64,000 nt of DNA, from the IMG/VR virus record IMGVR_UViG_3300034082_001676, positions 1 to 64,000 of that record. One strand, given 5' to 3'. The DNA is from a virus. Both the position numbers and the translations under genes were made by a program. Shown in pieces: positions 33,684 through 41,339 of this stretch (its first letter is position 1; each line of letters starts with the position of its first letter). The notes below the pieces were generated by a model. That model searched no databases. It had not been told where the DNA came from and was given only the letters and a program-made list of their open reading frames with translations.

Positions 33684-34083
33684 CCGCTTGTGAGATTTCG
33701 TATATCCAAATATTTGCACGATCACCTTTGGTTTGAAATATTGAAGGTGTAATATCTACTGAATTATTTAACTGATTTATCACAGGAACACCTTCAAGGT
33801 CATCCAACAGCAGACCCACTGGATCGTCACCAAGTCGAAAAACAAAATCTCTTTCAACTGAAAATTCCCAAATCCAATGAGTGGCAGCACCTTCTATAGC
33901 ATCGGGTAGTCTACCTGTGTGGCATTCTGGGTCTCGATCCCATTCCACATTTGACCTAATGCCAATGGCCTGTATGAGGCTGTTGAAATTGGCCTGTTGC
34001 CCCAATTTCAAATGATCTGTTTCTGATCTAGATGGACGAGAACGTGTGATATCAACCACACTGACAAGTTTGAACAGTTGCAT
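33679..34083 (-). CDS. Conserved hypothetical structural-region protein
   Basis: 134 residues, beta-rich, Trp-containing core (NVEWDRDPECHTGRLPDAIEG, THWIWEF). I recall similar proteins in T4-like cyanophages near head or tail genes. Function unknown. Confidence 0.65.
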   Translation of the reverse strand: MQLFKLVSVVDITRSRPSRSETDHLKLGQQANFNSLIQAIGIRSNVEWDRDPECHTGRLPDAIEGAATHWIWEFSVERDFVFRLGDDPVGLLLDDLEGVPVINQLNNSVDITPSIFQTKGDRANIWIYEISQAG

Positions 34084-34096
34084 AATTATATGCTAC

Positions 34097-34104
34097 TATT
34101 TAAC
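34097..34104 (-). promoter_or_regulatory. Late-type promoter box
   Basis: GTTAAATA on the minus strand, 13 bases before the ATG at 34083. Confidence 0.45.
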
Positions 34105-34121
34105 TCTACAAAATTGTAGTC

Positions 34122-34147
34122 GTAAAAAAGCCCGGCGAACCGGGCTT
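34122..34147 (-). terminator. Strong terminator after the 122-residue structural gene
   Basis: AAGCCCGG and CCGGGCTT arms with a tetraloop (34128-34147), then TTTTTT on the minus strand. Confidence 0.88.
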
Positions 34148-34174
34148 AGTCTTCCCATCCCTGAGAATTTAAAA

Positions 34175-34543
34175 TTACATACCTTCTAGGTCTGTCGGAA
34201 CAGTTACTGTAATTGTGTTGGAATCAGACAATGTAGCAACACCGCTGCCGGCTGTATTAGTAAATGTACCTGTATCTAGAACTTGAGCAATTAGTCTAGC
34301 AACAGCGTCGATGCTGGTGCTGTGACGATCTGCTACCATAAAAATTTCAAGACCGTTGCTTTTGAATTGAAACAAACGAGCTATAGAACCTAGTGCATCG
34401 GAAATCTTTGCTGCGGCTGCGTCTGAAGCTGCTACTGCTAGTCCTGATCCATTTAGAACTACTTTGTAGAATGTTAATTCGGATGTGTATTGAATTGTAC
34501 CGCGAGCTACTGCTGTTGGATTTGTTCTTGTGAATGTTGCCAT
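34175..34543 (-). CDS. Probable highly expressed virion protein
   Basis: 122 residues, no Cys, Ala/Ser/Thr-rich, beta-sandwich-like, ending TVTVPTDLEGM. It has a strong AAGGAGA, a late box, a stable 5' leader hairpin and its own terminator. Such an isolated, strongly controlled unit is typical of abundant structural proteins. I infer a decoration or tail protein. Confidence 0.65.
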   Translation of the reverse strand: MATFTRTNPTAVARGTIQYTSELTFYKVVLNGSGLAVAASDAAAAKISDALGSIARLFQFKSNGLEIFMVADRHSTSIDAVARLIAQVLDTGTFTNTAGSGVATLSDSNTITVTVPTDLEGM

Positions 34544-34564
34544 GATATGTTCTCCTTAAATCAA

Positions 34565-34596
34565 TAGTCCCGCTCCGGGACTGGCATATTATTTAG
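34565..34596 (-). promoter_or_regulatory. Late promoter box and leader hairpin of the 122-residue gene
   Basis: CTAAATA (34590-34596) on the minus strand, followed in the leader by AGTCCCG-gag-CGGGACT (34565-34581). A 5' hairpin of this kind can stabilise an abundant mRNA. Confidence 0.55.
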
Positions 34597-34628
34597 TCAG
34601 ATTGGAAAAAACCGTGGTCTTAGACCTG

Positions 34629-35729
34629 TTAATCGGCTCGAAACGGAGTCCAGCGATCACGTGGCACTAATTTTGAACCGCCTGCAACATAGCCTTCACC
34701 ACCGGGCTTACCACCTGTAGTTTGTTCTATGTCGCCGCCTGATGCATCTAGCTCACGAATTACTTCGTCTTTGGCCGCCATGATCTCACGCACTAGTTCA
34801 AACATCACATCCATGACTCCGGGGTGCAGTTCGCTGTGTGCCGCTATCTTGGCAGCTTTGGCAGGAGTCTTTTGCTCAAAGGCCATAAAAGCTTCTGTGT
34901 TGATATTGTCCAGTTGTTTTGTTTTCGATTGGTTATTTACAAAAGTGTAAATTTCACTCTGCAGATAGCCCATACCAGCAACAGGAGCTAACAATTTATC
35001 AATGGCCTGTTGATTTTTAGCCAGTGCTTCAATAGCAGCAATATTGTCTGCACCAACTGCTGGTCTATAGCTAACACTGGTCAAGCCAAATACCTTTAGG
35101 TCTGGATTGCCACTAAACTGATCAGGATCGTCAAAGTCCGCACCTGTCTTGTCTCCAAAGTAACCAAACACCTTGTGTGCCGCCACTGCTACCTTGGCCT
35201 TGGCCAATGCTCGACCAATTTCACTAGTGCCAGCAACAGAGTAAGTGGTTTGATTGGGAGTAAATGTAATTTTGCCGTTAGCGCCGGCATATGGTTTGCC
35301 TGGATGGAATAGGATGTCTCCGTAGACATAACCTCGAAACTCTGCAGGAGTTGCACGTTCAAATATGGGCCATAATGCTGCCATATCTCCGGCAAACTTC
35401 TCACGCCAATCTTCGCCTTTGCCACGACTCATGATAAACTGTTTGAGTTCGTCTGGGCTAGAACTTTTGCCTTCCTCACGTCCCCAGTTGTTTTTGCCTA
35501 CCAGTCGGAAACTGCCATCATCCTCACGTCCCCAGTACACTGTGGGATTGCCGTCCCACTTGATCGTGATACTGGTTTCGGGACTGGCTAGATCTTTTAG
35601 TATTTTAATGGCCTTGTTTGCACCATTGGCTTCTGTGAATACAAGATCTTCTAGGTGGTTGAACTCACGGCCCACTTTCTTGGGTGCAGGGGCTGCTTCA
35701 GCTTCACGTAAAAATTCAAATGCTCTCAT
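34629..35729 (-). CDS. Ligase/nucleotidyltransferase-like protein with capsid-targeting N-terminus
   Basis: 366 residues. The start MRAFEFLREAE fits a T4 capsid-targeting sequence with the cleavage site LRE-A. Residues 54-68 (ITIKWDGNPTVYWGR) hold K57-x-D-G, the nucleotide-binding motif of ATP-dependent ligases; GYVYGDILF and VFG follow as further core strands. I recall this as a DUF6267-like family of aquatic phages. Substrate unknown: DNA or RNA end repair on injection is an inference. Confidence 0.7.
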   Translation of the reverse strand: MRAFEFLREAEAAPAPKKVGREFNHLEDLVFTEANGANKAIKILKDLASPETSITIKWDGNPTVYWGREDDGSFRLVGKNNWGREEGKSSSPDELKQFIMSRGKGEDWREKFAGDMAALWPIFERATPAEFRGYVYGDILFHPGKPYAGANGKITFTPNQTTYSVAGTSEIGRALAKAKVAVAAHKVFGYFGDKTGADFDDPDQFSGNPDLKVFGLTSVSYRPAVGADNIAAIEALAKNQQAIDKLLAPVAGMGYLQSEIYTFVNNQSKTKQLDNINTEAFMAFEQKTPAKAAKIAAHSELHPGVMDVMFELVREIMAAKDEVIRELDASGGDIEQTTGGKPGGEGYVAGGSKLVPRDRWTPFRAD

Positions 35730-36550
35730 TTAACTCGTTCCATCATTTTGCGAAACCAAGAGGGTGTTCCAGTTTGCGCACTTTCAAACGAGATTACGTT
35801 TTCCGGCAAGGTAATACCTTGCTTGCCCAATGTTTCTCTTGCGCCTGCAACTAGTTCTTCGTAGTTAGGCAATTTTTTAATAAAATCTAAAATGTTGTCC
35901 ACTGATTTGATATCTTTAACTGTGGCTGTTTGTCCCAGCAACACCTTGGCAATTTGATTCCAGTCGTTGCCATTGGGTAGTAGTTCGTCTGTGGTAGCAT
36001 TTAGTATTCCGTGCTTTGGACTGTACTTGATGCCGCGAGCACGAGCAATTGAACTCAATAGGATATGTCGATGTTCACCGCGATACTCGCCCTGTCCACC
36101 AATCATTGAGCCTTGTTGAAATTTAGGATTAGCTGAAAACATAAAGTCTGCTTGTACAAATCCATTGTCCGGACTGCCTTTGATTGGCACCTTCCAGTGT
36201 ACATTGTCTCCGCTGAGTTTGATGTTTTCTTTGCCAAATTGTGCAATGAGTTTTTCAGCGAATGATTTTTTATCCACTTCGTTGGCATCAACTGACAGGT
36301 CTAGATCACCTGAACTGTTCTTTTCAAAGGTGCCATCTGGATCTTCTTTGCGGCCTGTGGTACCTAGCCATTTAACCGGCTTCTTGTCATCAAGATGCTT
36401 TTCTTTGGTAAAGTCAAGACCTGTGATTTTTTCAATGTAGAGAATGGTTTCCTCTACGTCTCCTGTGGCAATACGCTGTGTTAGTGGTTGTTTTTCCGGG
36501 CCTTTGAATACGTTGCCGCCTTCTGACAGTTTACTGATCATTGCTTTCAT
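35726..36550 (-). CDS. Pol-beta-like nucleotidyltransferase with prohead-protease site
   Basis: 274 residues. Start MKAMISKLSEGG holds the site LSE-G. NSSGDLDLSVDANEVD and the later FVQADFMF give the Gly-Ser/Asp-x-Asp...Asp pattern of minimal nucleotidyltransferases. It overlaps the ligase-like gene by ATGA, so the two are probably partners. It could add nucleotides to RNA or DNA ends; the target is unknown. Confidence 0.65.
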   Translation of the reverse strand: MKAMISKLSEGGNVFKGPEKQPLTQRIATGDVEETILYIEKITGLDFTKEKHLDDKKPVKWLGTTGRKEDPDGTFEKNSSGDLDLSVDANEVDKKSFAEKLIAQFGKENIKLSGDNVHWKVPIKGSPDNGFVQADFMFSANPKFQQGSMIGGQGEYRGEHRHILLSSIARARGIKYSPKHGILNATTDELLPNGNDWNQIAKVLLGQTATVKDIKSVDNILDFIKKLPNYEELVAGARETLGKQGITLPENVISFESAQTGTPSWFRKMMERVK

Positions 36551-36815
36551 CCAATTTTTTCTTGAGTTTACGTGCTTCTGCTATTCTGCGAACACCACGT
36601 GTGAATTTTGCAGGATCTTGACCCTTGATTGCATTGATAAGTCTACGCTCAAGTTCGTCTGCTGAAGCAGAATCATAATTTTTATGAATACTTTCCAAGA
36701 GGTTAATAGCCGAATTGATGATGTTGGCAGCACGACTTTCTATCAACGAATCAGTGCTGCGCACATCGGCAATAGAATTTAGTTCCTGCAAAATCGATCT
36801 GGTTTGAAGCTTCAT
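36531..36815 (-). CDS. Small helical protein, first gene of the ligase-like operon
   Basis: 94 residues, helical, basic C-terminus (RRIAEARKLKKKLDE). The N-terminus MKLQTRSILQELNSI holds L-Q-E at 9-11. AGGA precedes the ATG. Likely an internal or core protein; no family recognised. Confidence 0.6.
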   Translation of the reverse strand: MKLQTRSILQELNSIADVRSTDSLIESRAANIINSAINLLESIHKNYDSASADELERRLINAIKGQDPAKFTRGVRRIAEARKLKKKLDESNDQ

Positions 36816-36833
36816 TGAAATATTCCTATTGTG

Positions 36834-36841
36834 TATTTAAC
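36834..36841 (-). promoter_or_regulatory. Late promoter box of the ligase-like operon
   Basis: GTTAAATA on the minus strand, 18 bases before the ATG at 36815. Confidence 0.5.
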
Positions 36842-36875
36842 TCATTTTAAACAATAATAACATTGTACTGAAAAA

Positions 36876-36904
36876 TGTGCGATCGCACAAGAGCCGGATA
36901 AATA
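36876..36904. promoter_or_regulatory. Perfect 14-base palindrome and late box between divergent units
   Basis: TGTGCGATCGCACA (36876-36889) is a perfect palindrome; GATAAATA (36897-36904, plus) follows. It shares TGTGCG/CGCACA arms with 18957-18974. A hairpin CTCAG-tagaaaca-CTGAG lies just after the late box in the plus-strand leader. Confidence 0.5.
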
Positions 36905-36948
36905 ACTCAGTAGAAACACTGAGTCTACACTAACACACAGGAAACACA

Positions 36949-37125
36949 ATGAAATTTTTATCAGATCGAATGTTAGCTATTATGGAACGTCTATCCGAAA
37001 TGTTCCCTGGATCCAGCTATCAAAGCCGCTTAGATCAATATCTAAGCACCAAAGGCATTACCGATGCCGCACAACTCGAAAATTATATTCGACAATTCAA
37101 CTCCCAAAAGGAATCTTATCTATGA
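36949..37125 (+). CDS. Small DUF3563-like protein (58 residues)
   Basis: ATG at 36949 with AGGAAAC upstream. The pattern RLDQYLSTKGITDAAQLENY resembles DUF3563 proteins, small proteins of Proteobacteria with a helix that ends in an LE-x-x-(I/L)R segment. Its stop overlaps the next ATG. Role unknown; host-derived look. Confidence 0.65.
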   Translation: MKFLSDRMLAIMERLSEMFPGSSYQSRLDQYLSTKGITDAAQLENYIRQFNSQKESYL

Positions 37126-37241
37126 AAACAATCTTAAACTCAATCTGGTCATTTTTAGAATCATTTGCACAGGCCCGTGCTGCCGCAAGTCTTGCTCGTC
37201 AAGGTCGCATTGAAGAAGCCAAAGCCGTATACACAAACTAA
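37122..37241 (+). CDS. Tiny Ala-rich helical protein (39 residues)
   Basis: Overlaps the preceding stop by ATGA, with AAAGGA upstream. Composition: hydrophobic N-terminal helix (ILNSIWSFLESFAQA), Ala/Arg middle and EEAKAVYTN end. Similar tiny proteins occur in proteobacteria beside DUF3563 genes. Unknown. Confidence 0.55.
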   Translation: MKTILNSIWSFLESFAQARAAASLARQGRIEEAKAVYTN

Positions 37242-37337
37242 ATGAACTACTTAGACACCGTAATAATGCTGTTACGCTGGAAACAACAAGGGTGGGAAGT
37301 ACATCCTATAGTTGACGAATTTCACGGCTGGTTCTAA
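37242..37337 (+). CDS. Tiny protein (31 residues)
   Basis: ATG directly follows the previous stop (TAAATG). Trp-rich: LLRWKQQGWEVHPIV, ends FHGWF. Short, but part of a tight chain of three genes, which supports it. Function unknown. Confidence 0.45.
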   Translation: MNYLDTVIMLLRWKQQGWEVHPIVDEFHGWF

Positions 37338-37339
37338 GC

Positions 37340-37348
37340 TAATAAATA
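37340..37348 (+). promoter_or_regulatory. Late promoter box of the hydrolase gene
   Basis: TAATAAATA, 5 bases before the ATG at 37354. The mRNA would begin at the start codon. Confidence 0.55.
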
Positions 37349-37353
37349 CTGGC

Positions 37354-37929
37354 ATGAAATTAGTGTATATACACGGTGCCAATGCCACCAGCGAGAGCTT
37401 CAATTACATCAAGAGTAAACTAGGCGACGGACTAGATATAAACTACGACAGTCGCAATGGGTTTGAAAACAACCTAAAAGATATGCAGTCTACGTTAGAC
37501 GGGAATACTGATCTAGTGTTTGTTGCACATAGTCTAGGCGGTATCTATAGCCTGCATTTGGCCAATAGTATGCCCGATGCTGTTAAAGGTGCTGTTACTC
37601 TAAGCACACCATATGGTGGCGCCGAAGTGGCAGACTATGCCCAATACTTCTTGCCGTTCAGCAGACTGATGCGTGACATTGGTCCTAGTAGTTGGGTTAT
37701 GAAACAGGCAAGAAACATCAAGATACAGCATCCTTGGACTAACATTGTAACAGTCAAAGGACAAAGTGCATTCATGCATGAGCCCAATGATGGTGTTGTG
37801 ACTATTGCTAGTCAGAAGCATCATGAGGATATGGAACTAGTAGAAGTAGATTATAACCACTATGAGGTTGTGCTCAGTGACGTAGTGGTTAAACTTATTA
37901 AAGAACGAGTAAACAAGTTCAAGAAATAA
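37354..37929 (+). CDS. Alpha/beta hydrolase (lipase-like)
   Basis: 191 residues from the ATG at 37354, where the fold begins (MKLVYIHGANATSESF). Nucleophile elbow AHSLGG, oxyanion HG, then TLSTPYGG and a late His near the C-terminus (DYNHYEVV). It fits the PGAP1/lipase class-2-like group. It could act on lipid or polyester substrates in the host; no signal peptide. Confidence 0.82.
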   Translation: MKLVYIHGANATSESFNYIKSKLGDGLDINYDSRNGFENNLKDMQSTLDGNTDLVFVAHSLGGIYSLHLANSMPDAVKGAVTLSTPYGGAEVADYAQYFLPFSRLMRDIGPSSWVMKQARNIKIQHPWTNIVTVKGQSAFMHEPNDGVVTIASQKHHEDMELVEVDYNHYEVVLSDVVVKLIKERVNKFKK

Positions 37930-37930
37930 G

Positions 37931-37959
37931 TTGCTTTTAGATCATAGAGCATATATAAT
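37931..37959 (+). promoter_or_regulatory. Sigma70-like promoter TTGCTT-17-TATAAT
   Basis: Drives the 91-residue gene at 38017. The -35 TTGCTT is the same as in the HNH promoter at 46803. A leader hairpin ACATAGA/TCTATGT follows. Confidence 0.75.
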
Positions 37960-38016
37960 AGTACATAGAGAAAAAGAAGTATCTATGTAAACAGACATTA
38001 CACACAGGAGATTATT

Positions 38017-38292
38017 ATGTCAGAAATTTTTACAGCACCAAAGCTACCAGAAGTTAAATTCAACAAGAACGGATACGAAATTCGTACAGACATCTTGGGC
38101 ATGGCCAAGAGCCTAGTACAAGACGACTTCCAAGCCAAGTTCCAAGGTTGGGAAATGACTGCTACTCGCGATGAGAAGACTGGTCAGATCGTTACTAAGG
38201 TAGACATGCCAACTTTCCCAGGACTTGATAAAGTTCTAGAAACAGCAGAGAAAATGTACGCATTTGTCAATGCTGGCGCTACCAAGAAGTAA
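38017..38292 (+). CDS. Conserved small phage protein, highly expressed unit
   Basis: 91 residues, no Cys. Has own promoter, CAGGAG Shine-Dalgarno and strong terminator. The sequence (GYEIRTDILGMAKSLVQDDFQAKF, GWEMTATRDEKTG) is one I associate with a conserved protein of aquatic T4-like phages. The isolated, strong unit suggests abundance. Function unknown. Confidence 0.75.
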   Translation: MSEIFTAPKLPEVKFNKNGYEIRTDILGMAKSLVQDDFQAKFQGWEMTATRDEKTGQIVTKVDMPTFPGLDKVLETAEKMYAFVNAGATKK

Positions 38293-38332
38293 ATTATTAG
38301 CCGCATAGCGGTATATTATAATATAGTAAATG

Positions 38333-38356
38333 AAAAAGGACCTTCGGGTCCTTTTT
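38333..38356. terminator. Bidirectional terminator between convergent genes
   Basis: 10-bp perfect stem (AAAAAGGACC / GGTCCTTTTT) with a TTCG loop, between the 91-residue gene and the desaturase stop. Confidence 0.9.
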
Positions 38357-39061
38357 CTATGTGCGTAACTTGGCCAGTCTTAAAAATTTAAATAGACTAA
38401 ACCACATCCAACCTATGTCAAACTCAAACCAACGACGACTCAGCTTAGGATTAGCAGGATCTAAGTGATGATTGTTGTGTAGTTCTTCACCGCCAATTAG
38501 TATGCCCCAAGGCACTATATTACGGCTGTGGTCTTTGGTTTCGCCATTGCGATAGCCCCACCAGTGTCCGATGCCGTTGATAAATCCAGCGGCCCAGAAC
38601 GGAATCCATAACATTTGTACACCCCACACCATAAACCCCCAAAGCCCAAATAACAATAAGTCTATGACTAGCATTAAGAGAATGCCTAGTTTGTGATGTG
38701 GGGTATACAACTTGCGTTCAATCCAGTCTTTGGGAGTGCCCATTCCGTATTTCATGATCATGTCAGCATCTTTGCCAGCACGATTATAAAACTTGACTCC
38801 ACCAAATACCAATGGCCAAATACCAAATACGTGTGGACTATGTGGATCACCTTCTACATCAGTATTTTGATGATGTTTACGGTGAATTGCTACCCATTGC
38901 TTAGTAGTCATGCCTGTGGTCATCCACAACCAAAAACGCATAAAATGGCTCAGGATTGGGTGAAATTCAATTCCTCTATGTGCTTGGTTTCTGTGTAGAT
39001 ATAGTGTGACACAGACTATTGTGATGTGCGTCATTACTAGGGTTGCGATTATTATAGTCAT
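38357..39061 (-). CDS. Membrane fatty-acid desaturase
   Basis: 234 residues. Three His boxes: HRNQAHR, HRKHH and HNNHH, with four hydrophobic segments; the pattern fits acyl-CoA/acyl-lipid delta-9 desaturases. It would insert a double bond into host membrane lipids using a di-iron centre. It is shorter than bacterial versions because the N-terminus before the first box is short. Desaturases are known auxiliary genes in marine phages. Confidence 0.92.
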   Translation of the reverse strand: MTIIIATLVMTHITIVCVTLYLHRNQAHRGIEFHPILSHFMRFWLWMTTGMTTKQWVAIHRKHHQNTDVEGDPHSPHVFGIWPLVFGGVKFYNRAGKDADMIMKYGMGTPKDWIERKLYTPHHKLGILLMLVIDLLLFGLWGFMVWGVQMLWIPFWAAGFINGIGHWWGYRNGETKDHSRNIVPWGILIGGEELHNNHHLDPANPKLSRRWFEFDIGWMWFSLFKFLRLAKLRT

Positions 39062-39076
39062 CTTTTACTTAGCCCG

Positions 39077-39105
39077 TTGACATAAGGGTTAAATTATGCT
39101 ATAAT
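39077..39105 (+). promoter_or_regulatory. Consensus sigma70 promoter with leaderless start
   Basis: TTGACA, 17 bases, TATAAT: full consensus. The ATG of the HAD gene begins 6 bases after the -10, at the expected start site. Confidence 0.85.
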
Positions 39106-39110
39106 ATAGT

Positions 39111-39710
39111 ATGAAAAATAAACTTATACTCACAGACGCAGATGGAGTTTTGCTAGATTGGGAATGGGCATTCTCAGTTTGGATGCAAGAACGCGGTTAC
39201 ACTCTAACAGCAGACAACAAGAAAAGCTATTATCTGCATGATCACTACAATGAGCTAGAGGAACGGGATTCAAAGAAAGTTGTTAAAACTTTCAACGAGT
39301 CAGCAGCCATTGGCTTTCTTCCTGCTCTACGTGATTCAGCTCACTATGTTAAAAGACTGCACGAAGAACACGGTTATGAATTCCGGGTGATCACAAGTCT
39401 AAGTCTAGACAAGAACGCAGGCAAACTGCGTGAAATGAATCTTCGTAAACTGTTTGGCAATGCCATTGAAAGTGTTATTTGCCTGGACACAGGTGCAGAC
39501 AAAGATTCAGCATTGGCTCCTTACAAGGCGAGTGGCATGTGGTGGATTGAAGACAAGCCTGCCAATGCCGATGTTGGCCACAGTCTAGGACTGCGCTCTA
39601 TCCTTATTGAACACGGGCACAATATGCATCATGAATGTTCATACCCTGTGGTCAAGAACTGGCGCGAACTCTACGAACTAGTTTTAACTCCAGTATCTGG
39701 TGCTGTCTAA
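39111..39710 (+). CDS. HAD-family phosphatase
   Basis: 199 residues. HAD motif I LTDADGVLLDWE, motif II VITSLS, motif IV WWIEDKPANAD. A cap region lies between I and II. It may be a 5'-nucleotidase or a 3'-phosphatase; no kinase domain is present. The promoter and leaderless start suggest early expression. The 3' end overlaps the convergent GT2 gene by 27 bases. Confidence 0.82.
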   Translation: MKNKLILTDADGVLLDWEWAFSVWMQERGYTLTADNKKSYYLHDHYNELEERDSKKVVKTFNESAAIGFLPALRDSAHYVKRLHEEHGYEFRVITSLSLDKNAGKLREMNLRKLFGNAIESVICLDTGADKDSALAPYKASGMWWIEDKPANADVGHSLGLRSILIEHGHNMHHECSYPVVKNWRELYELVLTPVSGAV

Positions 39711-40400
39711 ACTGTCCCAATAGGCTTTGTTGTTGCGATTGACAAAGTTTTTGACTAGATACTTGGCCATGCCCATATAGCCCATCTTCTTGAATCTACG
39801 ACTGTCCTGACCAAAGTGATGTCGTATGATTCTAAACTTCTTAGGGCTGTACTTACGGCTCAAGAAGAAGTCTTCTGATGTTGCAAACTGCTCCGGAAAG
39901 CCGCCGTACTGTTCAAAGCGATCCCTGCGTGTTAGCATAAAAGCACCAACAGCAAAAGGACTAACATATTTTAATACATGATTGATTAGGTTAAATGCTG
40001 TAAACCCAATCTTTGCTCGTAGGTCTCGATCATAGCATTTGATATTCAATCCTATGAGGTCTAGGTTCTTACGCTCTATCATGTCAACAGCATCTTGTAT
40101 TACATTATCTTTAAAGAATCGCACATCAGCATCAATAAACAAGATATAGGGAGTAGTGACCAGTTGTGCTCCATTGTTCTTGGCCAGCGAAACAGGCCCA
40201 CCTTCAATGATTTCTACATTTAACTTGCCCTTTGCGGCTTGAATAACTTCACGAGTATTGTCTGTAGAACAATCAGCAATGATGATTCTAGTATCACCAA
40301 TGTTTTGGCTGCGTAGAGAGTCTAGCAAATGGTGTATGTAGTTCTCCTCATTCTTGCAGGGAACCACAATGGTAATTTTATCGCTTATTGTCGTTTGCAT
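39684..40400 (-). CDS. Family 2 glycosyltransferase
   Basis: 238 residues. GT-A start TIVVPCKNEENYIHHLLDSL, DCSTDN, and the metal site FIDADVRF; a later TSEDFFLSRK. It would transfer a sugar from a nucleotide donor to a surface glycan or lipid. No membrane helix beyond a short hydrophobic patch. AAGGTGG precedes the ATG. Confidence 0.9.
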   Translation of the reverse strand: MQTTISDKITIVVPCKNEENYIHHLLDSLRSQNIGDTRIIIADCSTDNTREVIQAAKGKLNVEIIEGGPVSLAKNNGAQLVTTPYILFIDADVRFFKDNVIQDAVDMIERKNLDLIGLNIKCYDRDLRAKIGFTAFNLINHVLKYVSPFAVGAFMLTRRDRFEQYGGFPEQFATSEDFFLSRKYSPKKFRIIRHHFGQDSRRFKKMGYMGMAKYLVKNFVNRNNKAYWDSLDSTRYWS

Positions 40401-40421
40401 TGGCCTACCACCTTAAAATTT

Positions 40422-41306
40422 TTAAACTTCAGCTGCCACTTGAGGCTGCTTAGGACTTGCTCGCAGGTCTTTTGATCTTGGAACTGGAGTTCTACTCTGC
40501 CTGGTTGATCCTGGGGATCGTTTATATGTATCGCTGTCAGTATCAATAGCCACATCATCTCGCTCCTTGGTCCAAGTTATAATTTCCCAACGGCCGTTGT
40601 GGTGTTCTACAAGTGCAGTACACGATTCAACCCAGTCACCGTCATTCATATAAGTTACACCGTTGATCTCTTTGATCTCTGCATGGTGTATGTGTCCGCA
40701 TATGATTCCATCAAAGCCACGTTTCTTGCAATAGCCTGCTAGATTCTCTTCAAACTTGAATATAAAGTCTACTGCTTTTTTAACCTTGTGCTTAAGAAAT
40801 TTGCTAAGGCTAAAGTACCCAAAACCCATACGACGACGAATCCAATTAAATTTATTGTTGAGGCTAAGAATAAAGTCATAGGCCTTGTCTCCCAAGAACG
40901 CAATCCACGGTGCCAGTCTAGTAATGCCATCAAATAGGTCACCATGTGTAACTAGATAGTGTTTGCCGTCTGCACCTATATGTTCTATTTGATTGTGTAT
41001 TTCTACTAGTCCAAATGAAAAGCCATACGGTATCATGGGTCTTAGAAACTCATCGTGATTGCCTGCTATGAATACCACACGAGTTCCACGCTTGGCGTGA
41101 CCTAGTATTCTGCGTACCACATTAGTGTGGCTCTGCTTCCACCGCCATTTGTTCTGTTGTATCTTCCAGGCGTCGATTATATCTCCCACAAGGTATAGTG
41201 TGTCACAACTATTATGCTTGAGGAAATTATTTAGTTGTCCAGCCTTGCAGTCTTTGGTACCTAAGTGGACATCGCTTACAAAAATACTACGATAAGTCTT
41301 TTGCAT
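40422..41306 (-). CDS. LpxH-like metallophosphoesterase
   Basis: 294 residues from the ATG at 41306. Di-metal motifs in order: SDVHLG, VGDIIDAW, AGNHDE, VTHGD, CGHIHH. The domain layout matches UDP-2,3-diacylglucosamine pyrophosphatases of the LpxH2 type in lipid A synthesis. A disordered basic tail of about 40 residues follows. Together with the GT2 and desaturase it points to envelope lipid change. Confidence 0.88.
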   Translation of the reverse strand: MQKTYRSIFVSDVHLGTKDCKAGQLNNFLKHNSCDTLYLVGDIIDAWKIQQNKWRWKQSHTNVVRRILGHAKRGTRVVFIAGNHDEFLRPMIPYGFSFGLVEIHNQIEHIGADGKHYLVTHGDLFDGITRLAPWIAFLGDKAYDFILSLNNKFNWIRRRMGFGYFSLSKFLKHKVKKAVDFIFKFEENLAGYCKKRGFDGIICGHIHHAEIKEINGVTYMNDGDWVESCTALVEHHNGRWEIITWTKERDDVAIDTDSDTYKRSPGSTRQSRTPVPRSKDLRASPKQPQVAAEV

Positions 41307-41310
41307 CAAA

Positions 41311-41317
41311 TATTTAA
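41311..41317 (-). promoter_or_regulatory. Late promoter box of the LpxH-like gene
   Basis: TTAAATA on the minus strand, 4 bases before the ATG: leaderless late transcript expected. Confidence 0.5.
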
Positions 41318-41339
41318 CGAATATTCGATTACACTAAGA

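Noticed and set aside
36880-36887. CGATCG core as a HIP1-type cyanobacterial signature
   Set aside because: I noticed only this one copy in the window; HIP1 needs high frequency to mean anything. It is better explained as a regulatory palindrome.
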